13,690 nucleotides of DNA from Lachnospiraceae bacterium (GTDB lineage: Bacteria; Bacillota_A; Clostridia; Lachnospirales; Lachnospiraceae). Shown here in pieces: positions 1-5,496 of the stretch. A program made the translations under genes and the position numbers. The DNA lies in NCBI GenBank assembly GCA_017435025.1, contig JAFSFU010000039.1, positions 1-13,690 of the forward strand. The letters are read 5' to 3'. The notes under the pieces are model-generated. The model had not been told where the DNA came from. It saw only the letters and a list, made by a program, of their open reading frames with translations, and searched no databases. How positions within the stretch are numbered: position 1 is the first letter of the stretch; every line of letters starts with the position of its first letter.

Positions 1-219
1 AAGCGGTATCAAAGTATCTATGCATAAAAACAAGATTCTAATATACCTAAAACGAATGTTTTGCGGTATCTGAGATCTTCATTTTTTTCATGAGATACTA
101 TACCATCCTTGATTCTCGTTTTTTCAAGTTCTATAGTATCCATTGATATAAAAATCTCATATAGATACTCCCAGCACGCTTTGAGCTTATTGTGATATTT
201 TTATTTACTCAATGAAATA
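1..219. other. Gene-free AT-rich region with GTATC/GATAC motif cluster
   Basis: I see no credible gene here. The stretch lies downstream of the acetamidase gene and runs off the window. It contains six copies of GTATC or its complement GATAC (6-10, 14-18, 66-70, 94-98, 136-140, 164-168). Two of these sit in the 8-base direct repeat GCGGTATC at 3-10 and 63-70. A nested inverted repeat lies at 94-140. No T-tract follows that hairpin on either strand, so it does not read as a standard intrinsic terminator. It could be an untranslated leader, an operator cluster of the unseen neighbour, or a decayed element. Confidence 0.5.
94..140. repeat. Nested inverted repeat
   Basis: GATACTATA (94-102) and TATAGTATC (132-140) form a perfect 9-bp outer stem. 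Inside it, CTTGA (108-112) and TCAAG (124-128) form a second 5-bp stem around an 11-base loop. The two stems are separated by short unpaired stretches of 5 and 3 bases. This is seen directly in the sequence. Whether it is transcribed, or acts as DNA or RNA, is unknown. Confidence 0.5.
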
Positions 220-1119
220 TCAAATCTCCTTCTTCCCCTTCAGTTCCCTCAACACATCCAGCGGGAACTCCATCATGCATCCCTTCTTCGGGTTCACCAC
301 CTGCGTAATTCTAAGATTTCCCTTCAGAGACAAGATCATAGCCGCCTGCGCGTCACTGATTCCGGTCTGGGACATCAGGAATTTCTGCATCTTTCGGCCG
401 GCTGTTACATGGCACACATCCAAAGATTCGTCCGCTGCCGTTGTATAGCAGGAACCGCCGGAGGTCACGAACGGAGTAGGAATATCCTCGCGATCCTTTA
501 ATATAGTCACACGCACGGTGATTTTTCCGCTGCATTCCATACCGCAGATTGCCGTTTCACCATCGCCTTGAATGGCATGAATATCTGCCATGGAAAGATT
601 AGCTCCCGGAACAACAACCGGTAAATAAACGGTCGCACCCTCACCAATCTCACGAATGTCCAGGTTTCCTCCATGCTCACCCGGAACCTGAGTGGAGGCC
701 GGCTCTGCCGGGCACGTTCCAATCACACCGATCATCGGACGTACCGGAATGTCGATCCCGCGATCCCAATGAATGATCCCATTTTCGATATCAAAGCGTC
801 TGCAGAAACATCCATCCACGTCGTAGATTCCTTTTCCCGTCCGAACGCACATCACACCATGATCTTCCAGATCGATCTTCAAGATTTCTACCTTCAGAAC
901 ATCTCCCGGCTCCGCCCCGTTCACACAAAGCGGTCCTGTAATCGGATTGTTGCGGGTCATATCCATTCTGGAAAATTCCATGCGATCCTCCACCAGCTGT
1001 TCTGCATAGCAGTCCTGGCAGTCAAAAATCACCGTATCGCCGGAATTTGCGAACGCCACTGCTTCCACGGTCGGGTCAAACTGAAACTGAATGTGTTCTT
1101 TTGAAATTATCTGGATCAT
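220..1119 (-). CDS. Acetamidase/formamidase family protein
   Basis: A 299-residue cytoplasmic protein of the acetamidase/formamidase (FmdA/AmdA) family, which hydrolyses short amides such as formamide or acetamide to ammonia and the acid. Family hallmarks are visible: a beta-rich N-terminus with SGDTV (26-30), PMIGVIGTCP (128-137), PGEHGGNLD (146-154), and the segment LSMADIHAIQGDGE (175-188). The length matches the short bacterial form. The ATG at 1119 follows AAGGAGAG at a good distance. It lies only 42 bases after the hrb stop with no clear promoter between, so it is probably the last gene of the fprA-hrb transcript. The substrate in vivo is not evident, and a link to oxygen or NO defence is not obvious. 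No terminator with a T-tract was seen after the TGA stop. Confidence 0.9.
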   Translation of the reverse strand: MIQIISKEHIQFQFDPTVEAVAFANSGDTVIFDCQDCYAEQLVEDRMEFSRMDMTRNNPITGPLCVNGAEPGDVLKVEILKIDLEDHGVMCVRTGKGIYDVDGCFCRRFDIENGIIHWDRGIDIPVRPMIGVIGTCPAEPASTQVPGEHGGNLDIREIGEGATVYLPVVVPGANLSMADIHAIQGDGETAICGMECSGKITVRVTILKDREDIPTPFVTSGGSCYTTAADESLDVCHVTAGRKMQKFLMSQTGISDAQAAMILSLKGNLRITQVVNPKKGCMMEFPLDVLRELKGKKEI

Positions 1120-1161
1120 AGTGCTCTCCTTTTTTCAACTCTTCATCCGCTTGTATTATGA

Positions 1162-1764
1162 TTAAGCTAAGGGCTCGAAATCTTCTGCCGGGTGTTTGCA
1201 GATCGGGCAGATCAGATCTGCCGGCAATGTATCTCCTTCATATACCCAACCGCAGATCTTGCACACGAAGCCTTTTTTCTTGCTCTCTTCTGCATTCTTT
1301 TTCGGTTTCACGTTATTCTGGTAATAGGTATATGTCATGGTCTCTTTATCAGAAAGAACTTCCTCCTCTGTCACACTGCAGATAAACATGCCATGGGAAT
1401 CCATATCGATGTACTCTTCCACCTTCAGAGAGAGGACCGCATTCACATACTGATTCAGTACAACCAGACCATTGGAAGAACGTTTCGGTGTCTCACCTGC
1501 AAACTTATCAACATCGCGTCCGCTCTGGAAACCAAACTTCTCAAATACAGAAAACGGAGCATCCTCAGACAGGCAGTTCACGTTCATGATCCCTGTTTCC
1601 TTCACCACATCATGGGTATAATTTGCCTTGTTGATTCCAACAACTACCTTTGCCGGTTTGTTGGTGATCTGCATAACCGTATTGCCGATCATACCATTGT
1701 CACGTTTTCCATCGTTGGATGTAATTACATATAAACCATAACTAATATTATATAACGCCTTCAT
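1162..1764 (-). CDS. hrb: High-molecular-weight rubredoxin: flavin reductase domain fused to rubredoxin
   Basis: A 200-residue two-domain electron carrier. Residues 1-150 form a flavin-reductase-like FMN-binding domain, with the opening LYNISYGLYVITS, the GMIGNT..QITNKP stretch and NVNCLSEDAPF. Residues 165-200 form a short rubredoxin domain whose iron is held by C168, C171, C186 and C189 (CKICG...CPICK). Only 14 residues separate the two Cys pairs, as in the compact rubredoxin domain of rubrerythrins and unlike the longer classical rubredoxin. In Moorella thermoacetica, Hrb takes electrons from NADH and passes them to FprA. The gene lies 42 bases downstream of fprA with its own GGAGGTAAGG ribosome binding site, so the same role is likely here. 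The start at 1764 is well supported by that site. Confidence 0.93.
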   Translation of the reverse strand: MKALYNISYGLYVITSNDGKRDNGMIGNTVMQITNKPAKVVVGINKANYTHDVVKETGIMNVNCLSEDAPFSVFEKFGFQSGRDVDKFAGETPKRSSNGLVVLNQYVNAVLSLKVEEYIDMDSHGMFICSVTEEEVLSDKETMTYTYYQNNVKPKKNAEESKKKGFVCKICGWVYEGDTLPADLICPICKHPAEDFEPLA

Positions 1765-1806
1765 TTCCTTACCTCCTGCAATATATCTTGTCGTTGCTGC
1801 AGCTGA

Positions 1807-2961
1807 TTATTTCACCAGCTCATCTGCCAACGCTTCAATCTGCTGTTTGTTCATTTCATTCATCGCACACATAATCTTTACAGTTGTCTCCGCGAAAGTC
1901 AGATTCTTACTTCCCTCCAGCATCTTTGTCATAATTTTTGCTGCCTGAGGTGCCCAGGAACCGTTTTCGATCATACCAACCATACGATTCTGATAATTTC
2001 TCTCTGTCAGATGGTGGATAAATTCTTTCATAAACGGGAAAATATCACCGTTGTAAGTCGTTGTAGCCAATACCATCTTGCTGTATCGGAACGCATCCTC
2101 TACTGCCTCAGCCATATCATCACGAGCCAGATCTGCCACTGCCACCTTCGGACAGCCCTTTTCTTTCAACTTCTCAGCCAGCAATTCTACCGCATCTTTT
2201 ATATGTCCATAAATAGAAGTGTACGCGATCAGAACACCTTCATCCTCCGGTCTGTAGGAAGACCAGATATCGTAAAGATTAATATAGTATCCAAGGTTCT
2301 CTGTCAGCACCGGTCCGTGAAGCGGACAAATGATCTGGATATCCAGTCCAGATGCCTTTGCAAGAAGCGCCTGTACCTGCGGACCATATTTTCCTACGAT
2401 GCCGATATAATAGCGGCGCGCCTCACATGCCCAGTCTTCTTCCACATCCAGTGCACCGAATTTGCCGAACGCATCTGCAGAAAACAGCACTTTATCGGTG
2501 GAGTCGTAAGTCATAATAACTTCCGGCCAGTGAACCATCGCAGCTGTCACAAAAGTCAATTTATGCGCACCTAGACTCAGTTTATCTCCCTCTCCAACAA
2601 TCAATCTTCTGTCTGTATAATCTTCACCGAAGTATCCCTTCATCATCGTGAACGCCATACGGGACGCAACTACCATCGCTTCCGGATACTCTGCCATAAA
2701 TCTGGCAATATTGGCGGAATGATCCGGTTCCATATGCTGTACGATCAGATAATCCGGCTTTCTTCCTCCCAGTTCAGCCTCCAGCTTCTGAAGCCATTCA
2801 TCACCGAAGTTCCGATCCACAGTATCCATAACTGCAATTTTTTCATCAAGGATCACATAAGAATTGTAAGCCATTCCATTTGGAACAATATACTGTCATT
2901 CAAACAGATCAACTGTATGGTCATTTACTCCAATGTATCTGATATCCTTAGAAACCTCCAT
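1807..2961 (-). CDS. fprA: Flavodiiron protein FprA interrupted by in-frame TGA at codon 22
   Basis: An A-type flavoprotein that reduces O2 to water or NO to N2O. The natural start is the ATG at 2961, 8 bases after GGAG in a promoter-proximal leader. It begins MEVSKDIRYIGVNDHTVDLFE, then has TGA (2896-2898), then QYIVPNGMAYNSYVI in the same frame. The part after the stop (open from the ATG at 2874, 355 residues) keeps the metallo-beta-lactamase diiron ligands: HxExDH at residues 47-52 of that ATG, H115, D134 and H186. It also keeps a C-terminal flavodoxin domain from about residue 213, with the FMN loop TSIYGH. The TGA sits where family members carry a conserved Gly (the FHG or FEG position), so GGA to TGA is a one-base change. 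The ATG at 2874 lacks a ribosome binding site. The gene is either a recent nonsense allele, a recoded gene, or contains a sequencing error. Confidence 0.85.
2896..2898 (-). other. In-frame TGA at codon 22 of fprA
   Basis: Reading from the ATG at 2961, codon 22 is TGA followed by C, and the frame stays open and homologous on both sides. TGA also serves as the ordinary stop of other genes here, for example at 220, 6663, 10139 and 11893, so wholesale code reassignment is unlikely. Downstream, TTCC and GGAA can form a small hairpin around AAAT (11-22 bases after the TGA), with ATTG/CAAT pairing outside it and a 7-base bulge. This is a poor match to a bacterial selenocysteine insertion element because no G lies in the loop. 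Confidence 0.8.
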
Positions 2962-2988
2962 ATTCCATCTCCTTTATTTTCCAATAAT

Positions 2989-3001
2989 AGTAATCATTAC
3001 T
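2989..3001 (-). promoter_or_regulatory. Perfect 13-base palindrome in the fprA leader, candidate operator
   Basis: AGTAATCATTACT is a perfect inverted repeat around one central base. It lies roughly +8 to +20 from the predicted fprA transcription start, between the -10 box and the ribosome binding site. That position suits a repressor roadblock or a very small RNA hairpin better than an activator. The binding protein is unknown; the neighbouring Crp/Fnr regulator is one candidate. Confidence 0.45.
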
Positions 3002-3015
3002 GTTTTATCTCTTTG

Positions 3016-3044
3016 ATTATAATACAAATTCTCCCTCAAATCAA
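3016..3044 (-). promoter_or_regulatory. Promoter of fprA operon
   Basis: On the minus strand the -35 box is TTGATT (3039-3044) and the -10 box is a perfect TATAAT (3016-3021), with a 17-base spacer. The predicted start is near 3009. The plus strand reads TTTG, nine bases, CAAA across the -10 box (3012-3028), a loose inverted repeat. Its TTGATTATA half also occurs at the start site of the Crp/Fnr gene. A near-consensus promoter suggests expression limited by repression rather than dependent on an activator. Confidence 0.75.
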
Positions 3045-3072
3045 GAGGAAGAATTCATATTTTCAATATAAT

Positions 3073-3732
3073 TTATGACTCATTCAACTTTTCCAAACGT
3101 TCCACATCCAGCAATTCGATGGTTCCACGGGTGAGCTTTACCATACCCTCATTCTGGAAATAACGCAGCATTCTTGTCACCACTTCACGGGCGGTGCCCA
3201 TGTGATTGGCAATCTTTTCATGAGTGATCTTCAGTTCGCTGGTTCCTTCCAACGTACTCTCCTCCACCAGAAATGCCGCCAATCGCTTGTCGAAACTCTT
3301 CCACATAATCTGGTCCATGGTCCACATCACATCGGAGAACCGACTTGCTATGATCTGGTTGGTATAGTTGGCCATCGGTGCCGATTCCTCACCAACCGTA
3401 CGATATACATTCGGCGGGATCACCCACACCTCCGTATCCTTTTCTGCCTCGATCAGAACATCGAACATGATATTCGGCATAACACAGGACGCGGAAAAAA
3501 TACAAATGTCCCGCTCAAACAAGCGGTACAACGTCACTTCTCTTCCTTCACCGGAAATGCTGTACGCACGAAGCTGGCCGGAGTGGATCAACAGCACACC
3601 AATGCAGTTCATCTCTCCACTATGTAAAATAGTTCCCTTGCGAACACGACGATGAGAAGATGATGTCCGCAGCTTTTCCTGGTGTTTCGGCTCCAGTTGA
3701 TCCCATATTGGGAAATACTCAGAAAATTCCAT
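3073..3732 (-). CDS. Crp/Fnr-family transcriptional regulator
   Basis: A 219-residue regulator with an N-terminal cyclic-nucleotide-binding-type beta barrel (about 15-125), a dimerisation helix (about 120-150) and a C-terminal winged helix-turn-helix (about 166-205). The recognition helix TAREVVTRMLRYF has R182, E183 and R187 at the spacing of the R-E-x-x-x-R trio that CRP uses to read TGTGA. Cysteines at 43, 77 and 83 do not form the N-terminal FNR iron-sulfur cluster pattern, so it is not a classical FNR; the ligand is unknown. The start at 3732 is chosen because GGAGGT precedes it and because a longer start at 3756 would overlap the -10 box. It lies between hemerythrin and fprA-hrb, so control of these oxygen/NO defence genes is likely but inferred. 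Confidence 0.9.
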   Translation of the reverse strand: MEFSEYFPIWDQLEPKHQEKLRTSSSHRRVRKGTILHSGEMNCIGVLLIHSGQLRAYSISGEGREVTLYRLFERDICIFSASCVMPNIMFDVLIEAEKDTEVWVIPPNVYRTVGEESAPMANYTNQIIASRFSDVMWTMDQIMWKSFDKRLAAFLVEESTLEGTSELKITHEKIANHMGTAREVVTRMLRYFQNEGMVKLTRGTIELLDVERLEKLNES

Positions 3733-3744
3733 ACTGCTACCTCC

Positions 3745-3755
3745 TGATATAATCA
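3745..3755 (-). promoter_or_regulatory. Palindrome over the regulator's own start site, candidate autoregulatory operator
   Basis: TGATATAATCA is a perfect TGAT-N3-ATCA inverted repeat, centred close to the predicted transcription start of the Crp/Fnr gene (about 3749) and just before its ribosome binding site. Half sites resemble the FNR-type TTGAT, but the spacer is one base shorter than in the FNR consensus TTGAT-N4-ATCAA. Negative autoregulation is a reasonable inference; nothing here proves which protein binds. Confidence 0.35.
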
Positions 3756-3784
3756 AGTATAGACCAGACGTTCTGCCATGTCAA
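3756..3784 (-). promoter_or_regulatory. Promoter of the Crp/Fnr regulator gene
   Basis: The minus strand has a perfect -35 TTGACA (3779-3784), a 17-base spacer and the -10 TATACT (3756-3761). The spacer contains CAGA-ACG-TCTG (3765-3775), another short inverted repeat. The predicted start near 3749 leaves a very short leader before the ATG at 3732. The regulator therefore has its own transcript, independent of hemerythrin. Confidence 0.8.
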
Positions 3785-3802
3785 CATCTGTCCAAATAGG
3801 AA

Positions 3803-3832
3803 CGGGGGCCTGCAGAATCTGCAGAACCCCCG
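3803..3832 (-). terminator. Probable terminator after hemerythrin
   Basis: CGGGGG (3803-3808) pairs with CCCCCG (3827-3832), and inside it two CTGCAG words pair around a 3-base loop. The result is a long GC-rich hairpin with slight bulges. It starts about 13 bases after the hemerythrin stop. The following minus-strand sequence TTCCTATTTGG is only moderately T-rich, so termination may be incomplete. It separates hemerythrin from the regulator's promoter. Confidence 0.65.
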
Positions 3833-3844
3833 CCATTCTATTAA

Positions 3845-4267
3845 TTATAGGAGATGAGGAATAGAATTCATATGCATATAGGTTGCTACGGAACAGTCAT
3901 AGCCTTTGATATGTCCGTATAACCACTCTGTCACGTTCCGATTCACCGCATCTACAAATGCATCCGTCGGACCTTCCATCTCTTCCAGCATTTCTCTTAA
4001 TTCTTTTACTGCAACGCGGAACTCTTCATGTCTCATCTTGTGTTCCTCGATGCCAGGATACTGAATCTCCTCTTGGAGCTTCTCCTCCTCTGCAAAGTGA
4101 AAATCTGTATAGTCAGCCAGATAATCCAGCATCTTGATCGCCTTCACTCTGCCGCTTCCTTCTTCGCAGCTGCGAATCAATTCATTGATCCGGTTGATCA
4201 GTTCCATGTGCTGCTCATCAATCATTCCATAACCGGTAACTAAACTCTCATCAAATCTTGCCAACAT
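3845..4267 (-). CDS. Bacteriohemerythrin
   Basis: A 140-residue single-domain hemerythrin, a four-helix bundle with a non-heme diiron site that binds O2 reversibly. All seven expected ligands are visible: H20 (DEQH), H57 and E61 (HFAEE), H76 and H80 (HKMRH), H119 and D124 (HIKGYD). The length and motif spacing match free-standing bacterial proteins. There is no membrane segment or chemoreceptor domain, so it is cytoplasmic. In anaerobes these proteins are thought to store, scavenge or deliver O2, or to protect iron enzymes. Its neighbour the Crp/Fnr regulator and the fprA-hrb pair beyond support an oxygen/NO defence role. AGGAGGAGG precedes the ATG. Confidence 0.93.
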   Translation of the reverse strand: MLARFDESLVTGYGMIDEQHMELINRINELIRSCEEGSGRVKAIKMLDYLADYTDFHFAEEEKLQEEIQYPGIEEHKMRHEEFRVAVKELREMLEEMEGPTDAFVDAVNRNVTEWLYGHIKGYDCSVATYMHMNSIPHLL

Positions 4268-4326
4268 AAGTATTTCCTCCTCCTATACAAATTTTCTATC
4301 CTCGGTATTACTTCCACATTTCTTTT

Positions 4327-4341
4327 GCGACTATTTGTCGC
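4327..4341 (-). promoter_or_regulatory. Small perfect inverted repeat in the hemerythrin leader
   Basis: GCGAC and GTCGC form a 5-bp perfect repeat around a 5-base loop, about +14 to +28 from the predicted hemerythrin start site. A pyrimidine-rich run follows on the plus strand, so it would resemble a terminator for plus-strand transcripts, but no plus-strand gene is present to need one. As an operator or leader hairpin its role is unproven. Confidence 0.3.
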
Positions 4342-4361
4342 TTTTCTTTTTTGTTGTCTTT

Positions 4362-4403
4362 ATCATATAGGATTTGGGGAAATTTATCTGTGATTTTGTC
4401 ACA
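4362..4403 (-). promoter_or_regulatory. Hemerythrin promoter with Crp/Fnr-type site near -41
   Basis: The minus strand has a -10 box TATGAT (4362-4367), giving a start near 4355. At the -35 position there is only CAGATA (3 of 6 matches). Upstream lies TGTGACAAAATCACA (4389-4403), a perfect TGTGA-N5-TCACA palindrome centred at 4396, close to -41. A weak -35 with a palindrome at -41 is the layout of a class II Crp/Fnr-activated promoter. The half site matches what the R-E-x-x-x-R recognition helix of the adjacent regulator would read, though the spacer is one base shorter than in E. coli CRP sites. Confidence 0.55.
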
Positions 4404-4419
4404 TAAAGAGATTGAGATT

Positions 4420-4971
4420 TTATCTTGTCTTACAAACCATCATATAATAGTTATTTCCATTAAACTGGAATGTACCGGCCTTGGTCATCTCCGCCTTTCT
4501 TGTATGTGCTGCAAAGGAACGATCGTTGATCTGGTTGATGAACGTAGCCATATATGGATAACGTCCGGCATAATTGGACAGGGATGCAAAGAACACCTTC
4601 TCAAACACACCGGTGCCACGGACAGACTTATCAATGCAGACCGGTCCATACTGATACGAATTCTGAATCGTTAATGTCTCACCATTGCAGGTAAACTCTG
4701 GGAGTTTCTCGATCATGTATGCGAACAGCGGCCACTCAGCCCAGAACTCCCAGGATGCAGCCAGCGCAAATGCAACAACGTTTCCGTTATCATCTTTTGC
4801 AATGGTCACACCGTTCTCTTTCACAATCAGAGCTTCCAGCTGCTCATCAGTCAGATTGGTGGTCACAAAACCATCTTTCTTATCCTCTTCTGCAATGTAG
4901 TTCACATGATTTGCTTTCAGCAGAGCGCGCACGCCCTCAGCATCCGCAAGAGTTGCCTGTGTAATGATCAT
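4420..4971 (-). CDS. GNAT-family N-acetyltransferase
   Basis: A 183-residue protein with the GNAT fold pattern. It has a variable N-terminus, a central beta strand YGPVCIDKSVRG (108-119) followed by the pyrophosphate-binding turn VRGTGVFEKVF (117-127), and the later segment FINQINDRSFAAHTRKA (144-160) typical of the acetyl-CoA-binding helix region. The canonical Q/R-x-x-G-x-G/A loop is represented by R118-G-T-G. The acceptor substrate cannot be told from sequence; small molecules or protein amino groups are both possible. The ATG at 4971 follows GGAGGAG. It lies 34 bases after trmL without a clear promoter, so it is probably the last gene of that transcript. No strong terminator follows. Confidence 0.8.
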   Translation of the reverse strand: MIITQATLADAEGVRALLKANHVNYIAEEDKKDGFVTTNLTDEQLEALIVKENGVTIAKDDNGNVVAFALAASWEFWAEWPLFAYMIEKLPEFTCNGETLTIQNSYQYGPVCIDKSVRGTGVFEKVFFASLSNYAGRYPYMATFINQINDRSFAAHTRKAEMTKAGTFQFNGNNYYMMVCKTR

Positions 4972-5005
4972 AATACTCCTCCTTTGTCACTACAATGTTC
5001 CAAAA

Positions 5006-5494
5006 CTACCAGCTTAAGTGATGCAGATGACCTTCCATGGTCATCTTTTCAAATCCGTTCTGTCTCAATCCCTCATAAAGCATGATCGCCACAGAATTTG
5101 ACAGATTCAGAGAACGGATATCGCCCCACATTGGGATCCGCACACTGGTTTCCGGGTATTTCACCAAAATTTCTTCCGGGATTCCACGGCTCTCCGGTCC
5201 GAACATCATATAGCAGTCCGGCTCATATTTCACATCAGTATATACCTTCTGTGCTTTAGTCGTCGCCATATAAATCTTGGCGCCCGGATTCTTCGCAAGG
5301 AAATCTTCGAAATTACTGTACACGGTCACATCCAGCTTATCCCAATAATCCAGTCCGGCACGAACCAGATGTTTTTCACTTAGTTTGAACCCCAACGGTT
5401 CGATCAGATGCAGTTTTGTATTGGTCGCCACACATGTTCGACCGATATTACCTGTATTTGCCGGCATCTCCGGCTCATATAATACAATATTCAT
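5006..5494 (-). CDS. trmL: tRNA (cytidine(34)-2'-O)-methyltransferase TrmL
   Basis: A 162-residue SPOUT-class methyltransferase that 2'-O-methylates the wobble base C34 or U34 of certain tRNA-Leu species using S-adenosylmethionine. The three SPOUT motifs are present: motif 1 NTGNIGR (13-19), motif 2 FGPESRGIP (98-106), and motif 3 RIPM..IRSLNLSNSVAIMLYE (119-141), which forms the trefoil knot. The length is typical of the minimal TrmL/YibK form without an extra RNA-binding domain. It starts 2 bases after the aminotransferase stop, with AAGGA inside the end of that gene, so the two are co-transcribed and probably translationally coupled. Confidence 0.95.
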   Translation of the reverse strand: MNIVLYEPEMPANTGNIGRTCVATNTKLHLIEPLGFKLSEKHLVRAGLDYWDKLDVTVYSNFEDFLAKNPGAKIYMATTKAQKVYTDVKYEPDCYMMFGPESRGIPEEILVKYPETSVRIPMWGDIRSLNLSNSVAIMLYEGLRQNGFEKMTMEGHLHHLSW

Positions 5495-5496
5495 CT

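Noticed and set aside
673..1104. Plus-strand open frames across the window, such as this one, 1192-1734, 2011-2574, 8451-9161 and 12755-13294
   Set aside because: All lie opposite well-supported minus-strand genes, have no family resemblance and show composition expected of antisense shadows.
2896..2898. Genetic code with TGA meaning Gly
   Set aside because: TGA clearly ends several other genes here (220, 6663, 10139, 11893), three of them in overlaps with the next start codon, and only one internal TGA was noticed.
2896..2935. Selenocysteine reading of the fprA TGA
   Set aside because: The downstream hairpin is short, has no loop G and carries a large asymmetric bulge, and family members have Gly rather than Cys here. 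It is kept only as an alternative to test, not called.
3103..3732. Classical FNR oxygen sensor with an iron-sulfur cluster
   Set aside because: The three cysteines (43, 77, 83) do not form the N-terminal cluster pattern of FNR, so only the broad Crp/Fnr family is claimed.
3733..3756. Longer start for the Crp/Fnr gene at 3756
   Set aside because: The added eight codons overlap the ribosome binding site and the -10 box of the gene's own promoter. The ATG at 3732 has GGAGGT at the right distance.
4327..4352. Intrinsic terminator for a plus-strand transcript
   Set aside because: A small hairpin followed by T/C-rich sequence fits the look, but there is no plus-strand gene upstream for it to terminate.
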